This document shows positions 12,872 to 24,354 of a stretch of 64,000 bases of DNA, in pieces (the stretch's first letter is position 1; the number at the start of each line of letters is the position of its first letter). The notes under the pieces are model-generated. The model did no database searches. It saw only the letters and a program-made list of their open reading frames with translations, and had not been told where the DNA came from. Origin of the DNA: Cordia subcordata (lineage: Eukaryota > Streptophyta > Magnoliopsida > Boraginales > Cordiaceae); contig JAPTOF010000002.1 of NCBI GenBank assembly GCA_028554755.1, positions 26,903,001-26,967,000 of the forward strand. Reading direction: 5' to 3'. A program made the translations under genes and the position numbers.

Positions 12872-14701
12872 TGTTAGGATTAGTATGCCCTAAAGCTCAC
12901 TTGTACATGACATTTTGGATATGAAACAATGAATAATCATATTTTTGCTAAATGGCATTATGAGTTTCTTACATATACTCTCTGTTATGTTTTATCGATG
13001 CATGTATGAAGGTCCTTTGACTTGCACTAATGACTTAGGTGCGCAGTGAGGCTGGACGCACAGTAGGTCCAAGTCTAGATTTAGTCACGTCATAAATTGA
13101 ATCCATAACCAAATAGTAGTGTTGGGCATTCTACTGGGATAAGGTTATATTGAGCAAGTCTCCTCTTTGAGGGTGATCTACCTAGGTCATTGGAGGACTT
13201 TCTGGATTTGTCTCAATAGTACGTGTGTCACGTATTGGATAGGACCATTGTGAGTATGTTTTCTAGAGACGTACTATCAAAGAAAGAAAACAAGACACTC
13301 ACTGCTACTAAATGATCATTGCTCTTAATCTTGAGTATATATGGATAAACTAATGAAGTTAGGGTTTAGTACTTTGATTCACTGTGGGTGAGATCTTATT
13401 TTATTAGGATCAACAGCCTTGTGCATTGAGTGCTAAGTTCTAATTAATTAGAACATGCATATGCAAAATGGAATCTATGTGCCCCCTTTGAGATTGTCCA
13501 AATTTATCATCCGAATCTAGATCTAGTGATACTACCTTTATAGGTGTGTCTGTCATATGGCTTGAGGGTCGCTCCCGAGATCGAGAGATTCCATGACCAA
13601 GGATGGTTGGCAATTGGACAAGAAACCCAACGGAAAAAGATACAGCTAAGGAGGTGATAGTACACAGGCCAAAGGACCGGTCTTAGCTGTGGGTATACAT
13701 AGAGGGGCATTATGGTCGGTTATCTAATAGGTCAAAGACAAAGTTCACATTCTTTTGTGATAAGTTTTTGGGTAATGACAATTATTCTTGGAGTGCAACT
13801 TTGATCTTATGGTGGAATAGATCGGAGTTAAAAATAATTATTATGTCGCCTAGATTGGGCAAGGATATTTTTAATTATTTTTGGAAGCCAATGATAATTG
13901 TGTCTTCTTGGTCCCTTCCCTAGTTGAAATGACTTTGAGAGAGTAATCTTGAAAGAGCAAATTCCATATTGTGGTAGTAGCCTTATTGGGCCAAAGCTTG
14001 AAATTGGGCTTGGACTTTCTTTAGAGTCCAAAATAACCTAATTAGGCTAGAATGGTTTTCTATTAGGCTTGGGCCTCCACATGGATTATGGACTATGTGT
14101 TGGACTTGGATAATGGGCTTGGCCTAAGACTTCCAAGACAAGTGGACAACTTGCAAAATACTACAAAAACAAGTGGACAACTTGCACAAGTCTTCCAAGA
14201 CAAGATTGACAAGTTACATAAAGGAAATACTATATGGAAATTTTCTCCCACATTGAAAGTTTAGCAACTTTGGGTGCCAAGGTTCTCTCTATAAATAGAC
14301 AAGACCCTACATCTTTTATGTATTCCACTTTGTAGTTGATTTCTTCCTTTTTGGCAAGAAAATACTACAACACATAGTACACACTTATTGTGTGATTTTT
14401 GCTCTAGTTTCTCAAGAGCATATTACTTTGCTTCTTCCCACATAAGAGGCTATTCTCTCAAGATAAGTCTCTTTAACCATAGGGAAGAAGACTGGGGAGT
14501 TGCTTATTGCGACACCCTTGTAGTAAATTTTTGGTGGCCTTGTTCGTGAACGGGAACAATGCTTGTAACCGGTTTTAGCTTCATCAAAGGCCCCACGCTT
14601 CAAGAGGTTAGCTTTATATATTTTTGCAAGCACTAGTTATATTCTATATGTTCTTGAGCATGTTCTTGTGTGTGTAATATGGTTATTTTATTTTCCTAGC
14701 A
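12872..14701 (+). mobile_element. LTR-like insertion (probable solo LTR) inside the pararetrovirus
   Basis: The 1830-bp block starts TGTTAGGA and ends TCCTAGCA, an imperfect inverted terminal pair with the TG...CA ends of retrotransposon LTRs. It has a TATA-type promoter motif (tataaata, 14290-14297) about 410 bp before its end and no coding capacity. It separates viral coat-protein sequence from viral protease sequence, so it inserted after the virus copy. The pentamer AATAT lies at 12865-12869 and again at 14726-14730 and may be the target duplication. That leaves 2 extra bases on the left and 24 on the right that the TG...CA ends do not explain. No second LTR or internal domain is present, hence the solo LTR reading. 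Superfamily is not assigned. Confidence 0.6.
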
Positions 14702-14730
14702 TGTTTTCTTAGTTATAATTTAGAAAATAT

Positions 14731-16713
14731 GGACTAGGATACCCCACATTTAATAATATCGATCCTACATATATAACTTCACAAAAATGGTTAGTCAAAA
14801 TAACTCTTTTGATACAGGGAGAGTTTAAAAGTGAATTAATCGCACTTATTGATAGTGGCGCGGATCTTAATTGTATCCAGGAAGGGTTAATTCCCACAAA
14901 ATATTTTGAAAAAACCACCCACTCTTTGAGTTCAGCTACTGGTGATAAAATGGAGATTTTATATAAATTATCTCATGCATAAATTTGTCAGGATAGACAG
15001 TGCATTCCAACTAGTTTTGTTTTAGTTAGGAATATGACAAATCAAGTCATTCTAGGCACTCCTTTCCTTCATAAAATCTTTCCAATTAAGGAAATAACTA
15101 CTAGTGGTATAGTTGGTAGTTTTGAAGGAATAAAAATAAAATTTAATTTTATTACGGATCTAGTTTCTAGGATGCTTAATGAAATCGTTGATTTAATAAA
15201 AGCTAAAGGTAATCAATTAAATTATTTTAAGCAGGAAATTTTGACCTTAACAATAAAAGAAAGGTTAAATAATCCAAAACTTCAGGATAAAATTAAATTG
15301 TTAATAAATCAATTCTCAGCAGACATTTGTGCTGATTATCCAAATGCTTTTTGGGATAAGAAGAAGCATATTGTTTCTTTACCATATATTGATGGTTTTG
15401 ATGAAAGAGATATACCTACTAAATCTAGACCTTGTCAGATGAGTAGTGAATATTTGGAATTTTGTAAGAAGGAAATATATAGTCTTCTTAACAAGAGATT
15501 AATTAGGAAATCTCATTCACCTTGGAGTTGTACATGTTTTTATGTTAATAAACATAGTGAAATTGAAAGAGGAACTCCTAGGTTAGTTACCAATTATAAA
15601 CCTCTTAATAAAGTCTTGAAATGGATCAGATACCCAATTCCTAATAAAAACGATTTACTTGATAGGGTTCATAATGCATGTATATTTTCTAAATTTGATA
15701 TGAAATCAGGATACTATCAAATAAAGGTAGTTGAAGAAGATAGGTACAAAACTGCATTTGTAGTACCTTTAGGGCATTTTGAATGGAATGTTATGCTATT
15801 TGGACTAAAAAATGCACTTTCTGAATTTCAGAATATTATGAATGATATATTCATACCTTATAGTGACTTTATGGTTGTTTATATTGATGATGTTTTAGTA
15901 TTTTCTAAAGACATTGAAACCCATTTCAAACATTTAGATATTTTCAAAAAATTAATTATTCAAAATGGGTTAGTTGTTTCAAAACCTAAAATGCAGGTTT
16001 TCCAAACCAAAATTAGATTTTTGGGTCATTTTATAGAAGATGGGAAAATAATTCCTATTGATTGAAGTATTGAATTTGCTTCAAAATTTCCTGATATTAT
16101 TTCTGACAAAACTCAATTGCAAAGATTTCTTGGTAGTCTTAATTATATTATACCTTATTATAAAAATCTTGCTCGGGATACTGCTATTTTATATGATAGA
16201 CTTAGGAGATCCCCTTCCCAATGGTCAGATAAACACACTGAGGCGGTGAGATTGATAAAATCAAAAGTCAAACACTTGCCCTGTCTTATGCTTGCAAGTC
16301 CCACATGGAATAAGATTGTGGAGACAAATGCTTCAGATATTGGTTTTGGTGGTGTTCTTAAACAAGTTCATCCCATATCTAAACAAGAATATCTTGTTAG
16401 ATATTATTTTGGGAAATGGAATTCTAGCCAGCAAAATTATGCTACGATTGCAAAAGAAATTTTAGCTATTGTCAAATGCGTTTTGAAATTTCAAGATGAT
16501 CTTTTAAATCAAAAGTTTTTAATAAAAACTAATTGTCAATTTGCAAAATGTATGTTTAATAAAGATTTTAAACATGATGTTTCCAAGCAAATGTTTGCTA
16601 GGTGGCAGACGAATTTAGCGCCATTTGATTTTGAAATCAAACATATTCAGGGAAAGAATAATACTTTGCCTGATTTTCTCACTCGTGAATATTTGCAGGA
16701 TGCAACCCCGTGA
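14731..16713 (+). pseudogene. Pararetroviral protease-reverse transcriptase-RNase H
   Basis: One continuous frame is broken by two in-frame stops: TAA at 14980-14982 and TGA at 16063-16065. The aspartic protease motif DSGA starts at 14851. The reverse transcriptase follows in 15034-16065, with KFDMKSGYYQI and the catalytic block YIDDVLVFS. RNase H and connection segments run in 16066-16713 with RFLGSLNYI and FLTRE near the end. Two positions where the RNase H family normally has catalytic acidic residues read Asn here (ETNAS, codon 16327-16329; TNCQ, codon 16531-16533). Both are one G-to-A step from Asp. The enzyme would have copied pregenomic RNA into DNA. It is inactive as it stands. Confidence 0.9.
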
Positions 16714-18265
16714 AAGGGGAGGACATAAGGGTAAAGGGAAATATGCCCACTCAACTTACCCTGGAAGTTCTTAAGGCCAAGGGAAATATGCCCAACAAAG
16801 TGGTCATAGTAGGGGAAATAAATCTCTAGATTACCATTATGCAAATAAAGCGTTGGAGTTGGCAGTGGAAGAGGCTGAACACCGAAGAAATAGACTTCAG
16901 GCTGAAAATTTTGATATTTGCCTTTCGCATCCAAGTTCTCCAGTCTATGAGGAATTAATAAAATTCCTTGATGAACAAGAAAAAAAGTCAGGAGAAAGAA
17001 ATATAAGTTCTTTCGCTTCAGCTCTAAATACAGAGTATGATGATTCCTTGCAATACTCACAGGGAAGTCAATAGGAAATAATCCTGTATTTGTCTCAAAA
17101 AGATCTTGTATATAAACAAGATCCATGGGTTCTCATGCACAAATATCTTGATGAGTTCTCATTTCCAGCTCAGTCATATAAGACTAGACACCATTATGAA
17201 AATATACTCATAAAGACATTCTCTGCTGATTTCGAGCATTTCAAGAAGAATGATAAGGCAGATATGATGTCTAGAGATATTGCTTATAGTAAAATCTCTA
17301 TCAAAAGCATAATAAGTGCTGAAGAGTGGGGTCTTTCTACACACAAATTGAAGACCTATGTTGTTTCAAATCTTCAATCACCAATGCAATATTCATATTG
17401 GGATTACGTGGATGCTTTCTCGAAGGTATTTTATTTCGAGAATGATCAGCATAAGCATTCATGGTTCATGAAAATTGCTGCTATTGTTCTCAATAAAGAG
17501 ATTCCAACCTGGTTTATTATTTGGTGGAATTTCTTTGGTCCAAATCCGACGATATTACCGGAGCCATTCAAAGGATTATATGCAGAATGGTTGGAATGTT
17601 CGCCGAGAGTTCAGAATCATGAAGACCAACAACAATATGTTGAAGGTACGGCGTCAATGTACTTTTTTCTGGATTTCTCAATCTCCTGGATAGTTAGGTA
17701 GATACCGGAAGTAGGTCATGCTCAACAGCATATACCTTGTTTGAAGAGGACATTCTTCACAAAGTTCTAGCACAAAATGGTCCAGATTGATCCTAGCACT
17801 AAAAAATTGCATGCACAGGATCTGATCAGTGAAATTGAAGCTAAAATCCTTGAATATAAGGAGGAGATAAAGGAGAAGAAGAACAAGATACTTCAAGATG
17901 CTCCAAAATCAACTTTTGAGCAATTTACAATTGGATTGCAGAAGGATAATCCAAAGATTTCATCTCAAGAAATTATGATGGCTTATATGGATCAAATTAA
18001 ACAAGAAATGGTGCAGTTCACTAAAAAAGGTGGATCTTCGTCGCCGTCAGAGATGTCAATAGAGGCGTCACAACCGCAGGGAAGCAGATATTTTTACCTT
18101 GCAGGACAATCACAGGATCCAGAGGAAGAAGAAAACTATTCCTTGGAAGATGTGTTTGAATCAATGAAGGACACGTTGAAAGATCCGCTGCAGATAAAGC
18201 ACAAACAGCAGGAGGAATCTTCCAGCTCATCTCAACAGGATAAAGATAAGTTGGATGAGATATAA
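16700..18265 (+). pseudogene. Pararetroviral ORF4 (transactivator/inclusion-body-like)
   Basis: One frame of 522 codons starts at ATG 16700, overlapping the end of the polymerase in another frame. It contains four in-frame stops (16772-16774, 17072-17074, 17699-17701, 17768-17770) and no frameshift. The middle part (17090-17700) holds an aromatic core with IPTWFIIWWNFFGPNP. The C-terminal part is charged, coiled-coil-like and Ser/Gln-rich. The location after the polymerase and just before the promoter, plus the core, fits the translation-transactivator class of caulimovirid ORF; this is inference from position and style. Function in the living virus would be reinitiation of translation on polycistronic RNA and inclusion-body formation. 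Confidence 0.65.
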
Positions 18266-18426
18266 GATTTGTCGTATAGGACAAATCAGGTCATCTTTCT
18301 ACTGTAGATAAACAGTAGACTTTACTTTTACTGTGTCTGTAATTATTGTGTTCCCGGATTCCAAATAAGTGAAGTCCCTGGAAAGTTGTTTTGAATTTTT
18401 GTTTCAAATCCGAGCACGAAAATGTC

Positions 18427-18434
18427 TATAAAAG
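18427..18434 (+). promoter_or_regulatory. TATA box of the pararetroviral transcript promoter
   Basis: TATAAAAG lies about 160 bp after the end of ORF4, where caulimovirids carry their main (35S-type) promoter. The stretch 18300-18420 would be the upstream promoter and overlaps the expected terminal region of the pregenomic RNA. Activity today is unknown. Confidence 0.55.
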
Positions 18435-18459
18435 CAAAGTTCGGATCAGGAAGAAATAA

Positions 18460-18990
18460 GAGTCAGAAATTTTTATTTTTTTTCCCTTTTGTAATTAATC
18501 AATATTATTCTGAGTTTTTCCAAGGTACTGTTTTTTTTTTTTCTGTCATTTATTTTCATTTTGCTCTTGGTTTAGCCCAATGACAGGCTAAATCTTGGAT
18601 GGATTATTGTAATATTACCATATCATAGAGTATGTCTTAGGCCATCTCAGACCTAGAGGATAACCCTCAAATACTCCGCTTACATCGTTAAGATCTTGAG
18701 AGTAGGATATATCCCAGATGAATTTTGAGATTATGGTACGAACTATATAGGCAGATCTCTTGGAGTTCTCTGCCCTTCTTGCCATTTTCAGTGATTGAAG
18801 GCGTTTCTGGGGCAACCTTCAACTCTGTTGTGGGATCTAACTATATACTAGGTAATATCCATCGATCTCTCCTTTTTGTTTATTCTGAGGTATAGCCTAA
18901 GCTTAAGGACTCATCTATGTCCGCAGACTGCTGATATTTGCGGTCTTATCACCTGGGCCTAGTATATATTCGTTTAATTTTTATTTGTTA
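18460..18990 (+). other. Leader-like structured segment of the pararetrovirus
   Basis: This non-coding segment follows the TATA box and contains nested inverted repeats. tatatactagg (18842-18852) pairs exactly with cctagtatata (18958-18968). Within that loop ccgca (about 18921) pairs with tgcgg (about 18938), and cttaggc (about 18635) can pair with gcctaag (about 18894). Caulimovirid pregenomic RNAs have long leaders with a large hairpin used in ribosome shunting and packaging, so position and structure fit. A canonical initiator-tRNA primer site (TGGTATCAGAGC) was not found. Confidence 0.5.
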
Positions 18991-19057
18991 ATTTCACAGG
19001 TTCCCTTACTGCTAGACTCTTTTTTATTATACTTTGCAAATGAACATGTTCTTTTAG

Positions 19058-19270
19058 GATTTTGCTACGGAAGTTTCGTGCAGCTCCGCCTTAGAAGTTG
19101 AAGCCCTGGCGGTAAAACAAGCCCGTTTCCTTGCTGATCGTTTGGGGTTAAATAACATCATCATTACGAATGATGCCTTGTTTGTTAATAATGCTGTCAC
19201 ATCTTTTGGTTTTGAATTTCCCATAGAGTACGAAACCAATTGTTGGAAACATTTTGTTGATTGCAGCTGA
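19058..19270 (+). pseudogene. RNase H-like domain fragment (RVT_3 type)
   Basis: An open frame of 70 codons follows a plausible splice acceptor (cttttag, 19051-19057) and ends in TGA at 19268. It has the helix-strand pattern of the plant RNase H-like domain found in LINE-related and stand-alone proteins: SSALEVEALAVKQARFLADR, then LGLNNIIITNDALFV. The Asp after the second strand is in the place of a usual acidic residue. No upstream half of the domain is found, so it is a fragment or last exon of a broken gene. It lies just past the virus leader and is not caulimovirid in style. Confidence 0.45.
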
Positions 19271-20088
19271 GATTAATCAACTGAGATTTCAGTGTACTCC
19301 AAGGATAATAAACAGAGTAGCCAATTGGGTACTAAGATTTTTTTTTTTTCCCTTTCTAATAAGTAAGCTATTGATTGGGTATTAAATATACTTTCTCCTT
19401 GAAAGGAATTTTTTTTGTAAATGACCTCTGTCCCACTAGTGTGGGATAAACATTGCATTTGTTCAGCTTCATTTATTTAGAATGCTATGTTTTACACAAA
19501 AAAAAAAAAAGGAGAAGAATATTTTAGAGGATAACTGCAATATATACTTGAATGCATGATTTATACATAGATATTTGGCTCTAATACCATAATGAAATTA
19601 TCATGCCATTAAGCAGGTCAAATAATTAAAGTGAGGTTTTATTTTAATTATTTTCTGTCACGCTACATCTTTTTAAATGGGCCGACATATAGATTCTTTT
19701 CCCTCTTTTCTAACCCCTTACTCTCAATTACCTAACTCTCCATTAATTCCCATAGTCATCATCATGTCTGAAAAGTAGCCTCAAATATATGATCGAATTA
19801 TTCTCTAACATTGGAGGCAAATTGTGGTTCAAAAATGGCTAAAAGGCACTACAGAATTTCTCTAACTATCTTGTCAAATGATGTCTTAGAGATATACATG
19901 CCGCATGTGATGATGAACAATTAATGGAGCAAAGGGAGAATTTGACTTTCTATACTTGGGGGAGGTGTCTTTCGCATAGCTATACACATTTGGAAACAAA
20001 GACGATGTCACTTAAATTATTCTTCATCTTGTGCTCACTTCTCTTTTGTTGATGTTTGAGCCTGCACGACAGCCTTCGTATATCCTGA

Positions 20089-20289
20089 CATCGAGCAAAA
20101 CCGCACATTGGGACATGCCACCTAAAATTGGAAATGCAGAATGCTCTCGAGGTACAAGAACGTGCCAAGTTAAGGAAACTAATTGCAGGTCTGCATAATT
20201 TCATTCTGGAAAATGTTGCAGTCTCATCAGCTACTCAGTCATTTTGTGGTAACGTTGTACTGTCTTCGTTTACTAGAGAACAGGAATAA
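20089..20289 (+). other. Short exon-like open frame of unknown origin
   Basis: The frame is open for 66 codons between in-frame stops at 20086-20088 and 20287-20289, with an ATG at 20134. It encodes a leucine- and charge-rich segment including QNALEVQERAKLRKLIAGL and a hydrophobic stretch after it. Its base composition is less AT-rich than the surroundings. No domain is recognised. It could be an exon fragment of a captured or decayed host gene. Confidence 0.2.
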
Positions 20290-21050
20290 GATATTTTATC
20301 GGAGAGTCGAATTTAAGATATTTTGGTAGAAATTTTGAAAATGAATAAGTAACGACTATAAAATTTAACTATTTGGGAACAGAAAATGTCAAAAGTGTCT
20401 TAAACCATGTCAGTGGGTTTATGAGTTTATAGCCTCCACTGAAAGTGTCATGCATCCGTGCCTGTTGGCGATTTTAAGACTGACTTCCACGTCTCTTGCT
20501 CGGTTGCAAAGGCTCACAACAAGATTCTAGACCAATAATTATGTTATGCATATTTAAATTTTTAATTATATTTAGTAATATAACAAAATTAGTGTGACAT
20601 CCGTGCGATATACAGGGAGCGATAAATGTGATTAGAAATATTAAAATTATAGAGTTTTTGCATTTTAGTAAATAGTTATTGAAACAATTATATACTATGG
20701 AATTAATAAAACAATAATGATATATATAAAGAAATAATATAATATTAATTAAATTAAGAAGTTTAATATAGGAATGGAACTGAATATATGATGGAAAACA
20801 AAAAATGACCTAAGAATGGGCATATTTAATTGATAAGTAATTACAGAAAGTATGTCATATAGAGCGTCACTTGGTAATACGAAAGTATAACTTATTTTAC
20901 TTTATTATATAGTATAGATTAATTAGTTACATTTGTCACAAGCGTAAGGTTTTCAGTATAATTAAAAATTGATGCTATACTTGGAAACATATCTAATATT
21001 TTGAAAGCATAGCTAATGTTTATTACGTTTAGAAGTGTAGTAAATTTGAA

Positions 21051-21170
21051 AATACACCAAGTAAAATCAAAATTTTGTTATACTTATTTAAAAATACACC
21101 AAGAAAAATCAAAATTTTGTTATGCTTATTTAAAAATACACCAAGTAAAATCAAAATTTTGTTATACTTT
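21051..21170. repeat. Three tandem 42-bp units
   Basis: Units start at 21051, 21093 and 21135, each beginning aatacaccaag followed by aaaatcaaaattttgttat. They differ at one or two positions. No gene overlaps. Confidence 0.85.
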
Positions 21171-21315
21171 GAGATGCAATAAATGAAAATTTCAAATTTA
21201 TACTAGTTATACTTTTAAGTTTATCAAATTTTCTACTACCTTAAAAAGTTTTAAATATAAAAGTTCCAATATTACTGTTACAATTGAATATGTACGAAAT
21301 ATTTTATTACACTTT

Positions 21316-21550
21316 CACTACAAAAATTTTTTGAATTTAAGACGAAAATTTTCCATCTCAAACTTGAAAATTTTCATTTCAAAATGGATTTGAGACGAGA
21401 TTTGATTTCCGTCTCAAAAACCATCGTCTCAAATTTTTTGTCTCAAATATGTATTAAGTTATTACAAATTTTTTTTTTCCAATTTTCCATCTCAACTACA
21501 TCTCAATTTGAAATGAAAATTTTCTATCTCAAATCTACCAATTTCTAATA
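21316..21550. mobile_element. Possible end of a CACTA-like DNA transposon
   Basis: The sequence cactacaaaaa at 21316 matches the terminal pentamer and A-rich start of CACTA elements. It is followed by alternating subterminal motifs: (g)agacg, tccatctcaaa, aaaattttc. A 9-bp palindrome arm pair (tttgagacg 21389-21397 / cgtctcaaa 21410-21418) lies inside. I could not find the opposite terminus in the window, so only one end, or a related fold-back element, is supported. Confidence 0.3.
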
Positions 21551-24354
21551 GTTAAAACATAACTAGACTAGGAGTTATCATTTTTTACTCTTCCATGTTT
21601 AGTCTGAGCATAACAAAAAATACCTAACTAGCGTAAAATCTTATAATGGCCTTTTCTGCTTTTGGGATTTCACTAATAGAACAGAATCCTAGGGGAACAA
21701 AAATGAATGTCACCTTCACTCGAATTGCGGGCAAATGTTGAATATTGGGGTGATCCGGTAAGATCGAGAAGAAACCTAATTTGATCTTAGATAAAGCTCA
21801 GGCATTTTTTTACACCAAATTCCCCACCCCAACCAAGTTTTCTTACCTCATCAAATTCAAACCCAATTCATCATTTTTAAAGAAGGTAATTTTAACCACT
21901 TAAACTTTTCCTATCCCTAAGTTCTAACACTTCATCTAAAATATTTTTTTTTAAATTCCTCTGAAAACAAGGGTAACACTTTAATCATTTTCTTGTATGC
22001 TCCGTCTAATATTTATTCTACTTTTCTCTTTTCCCAGTGAAGAGGAAAGGTCAATTTATCGTGAGCTGTATGCCATGCACAAACGATATGATGCCAGTTG
22101 GTGATAACCCTAAGGCCACCATCTCTTATATACCACAGAAAAATAAATGGCGACCAGTTTATATATATATATATATGATCACTAAGTTTTGATAGTGGCA
22201 AAGTACTTTTATTTAAGTGAAACACTAATGAGAGTTTCTATAGGATGAGATATCTTACAAGTACAGAAAAATCTAGCAACAAAACTTGTTGGTTAAGTCC
22301 TTACAGAACTACAGACTCCTCCACAAATGCTGGAGCTTAGTGGTAAATAAGCCATCTTAGTAAGCAATCTGCTGGTGGAATGTGTTGTATCCACTTTAAT
22401 GGAGGAGGGCGTCATGGTGCATTGGTCCCCTATGTTTTGCCGATAAGCATGTAATAACTTATAAGCATGTTTTCGCCATATATATGAATACCTTTCTACC
22501 GTCGCTTTACATAATGCTCTCTGCCATAAAGGCTAAAGAATATATAAGCCCTGGACTTGCTTCTCATCAAGGCCGACCCACTTCCCCAATGTCACTGTAG
22601 CTTACGCAGTGCGTCCCCATACGTTACACCATGCACAGGGATTGTCGTATTCAACGAAAGCCTCTCTTCTTTCAAGTGGCTTGGTTTTGATAACCATTCC
22701 TCCTCTTCTTTTTGAGTTTTCGTGCTTTGACAAGGGAATTCATCTCATTTTGTCGGATGGAAAATTTCGGGTTGATGGACCAGTCTCAGAACAGGATGCT
22801 CAACTTAGAACAAAGATTGAGATAGAATCAGGGTCGTGGTCATGTTTGGCCTCAGGCTCGCCATCAGGGAAGCTCGTGCAGGACAACTACACCTTGTTTT
22901 GTTTACGTTTCGTGTGGAATAACATTCTCCAAGAGAACGATATTTAGCGAAAACTACTCGCACTGAAACAGTTGCATAATGAAGGTTTTGATAAGAAATA
23001 TGAGGATACATTGTATTCTGAACCAATTTGTACAAGTTAGAATTAGGGCTGCACATGGTGTGGTCCAATTCGGGGATTCAATAATCTCTAAAACCATCTC
23101 AAAATTTCGGTTCTTAAATATTTTAGAAACATAATTGTATATAAGAAAAAAAAAATCTCCATCCTATACCGTTCCAAATTTTTGGGACAGTATGGTATGG
23201 ATATTCGATTCTTTTGGTACATATTCACCGGGATAGTATAGGAGAAAAATTCGACCCCTTTAATTCCTGTTCGATAATCTTCAATAGAATTTGAGAGAGA
23301 TGTTTACACATTTATGATGATAAAATAAAATAAAATAAAATAAAATAGAAAAATGAAACTAACTATTCCAAAAAGCAACACTTTTCCAATTCATGTCCTC
23401 CTGACATATTATCTTTTCCTTCCTTTAACTTTCTCACTCACAACTGTACGATGGACACGTAATGGCTAGCTCTACGAGCCTTCAAAAGATTTGGAACTTC
23501 GGTATGGATGAGCAAAACTCAACCTTAATTACTTAAATGTTTAAGCTATTCAGGGTTAATTTAGCTTTTAGTTTGAAGACAATGTCTTCTAAGAAGCCTT
23601 TTAGGAAAAAAAAAAAAAATTGGTTAAAAAGACTTCTAGTGAGAAAGAAATTATATTTACTTATTTTTATATGAAACAGACTTTTATTAAATGAAATGAT
23701 GTTTGTCTTTACGTTTACAAAGTTTTCTAAATTGTTAAAAGGACATTTTGAAACTTATAATAATACACTATTATTTACTCTACATAGTATATATAAAATT
23801 TGTTAAATTATTTTAAAATTAATATATTACTATCAAATTAGAAATTAAAAATTATTAAAAAATCATTAAACTTATAAGTTATTCTTTTTAATTGAATTAT
23901 TATTTGTTTACATTATTTTCTTTTTGTTCATTTTTAACTAATTGATTTAATTTAGTTATTGATTCCTATATTTTACTAATTTTTTATTTTTATTAAATTT
24001 AAATTTTTTAAGTTCACATTTACTTTTAATTATTATTTTTTAGTTATTTTTAAAATTATAATTGTAATTCAAGAAATATTATAACAAAAATAGGACACTT
24101 TTGTCTAAAATAATTTTAAAACTCTTTTTTGCAAACTGCAAAGGAAAAGGTAAAAAAATTTTAACTTCTTTATTGAATTGTACAAATCTATTTACTTTGG
24201 GCTTCAACCAAATTTTAGGGTGGAAAACTAAATATCCTCTTTTTCTTAATATGACTTTTAGGCTAAAAAGTCAGTTTGAGTCTTCAAAACTAAAATGCAA
24301 ACAATAAGTCAGAGTAACCTGGACGTTATATTAAAAAAGGCCTAGTAACTCATT

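Larger units (their letters stand above)
9538..18990 (+). mobile_element. Endogenous pararetrovirus (Caulimoviridae), near full length, degenerate
   Basis: Order on the plus strand: movement protein, coat protein with zinc knuckle, protease-reverse transcriptase-RNase H, a fourth ORF of the translation-transactivator/inclusion-body type, a TATA promoter, then a structured leader-like segment. After removing the LTR-like insertion (about 12870-14725) the viral part is about 7.6 kb, within the usual caulimovirid genome size. No viral LTRs or integrase are seen, as expected for this family. Every reading frame carries stops or frameshifts, and the movement protein lacks a start ATG, so the copy looks non-functional. 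The linear copy appears to be opened inside the movement-protein N-terminus. The separate ORF4 suggests the caulimo/cavemo/solendovirus side of the family rather than badnaviruses; genus is not assigned. The exact ends are uncertain by about 100 bp. Confidence 0.9.

Noticed and set aside
12872..14701. Target duplication directly abutting the TG...CA ends
   Set aside because: The five bases on either side (tatat and tgttt) do not match; only the AATAT pair slightly further out does.
18460..18990. Initiator-tRNA primer-binding site of the pararetrovirus
   Set aside because: No good match to TGGTATCAGAGC was found near the leader; the only weak match is in the TRIM-like element at about 37476.
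22609..22947. 112-codon open frame
   Set aside because: No domain or family wording is recognised and neither edge has clear splice signals. A frame of this length can occur by chance in a less AT-rich patch.
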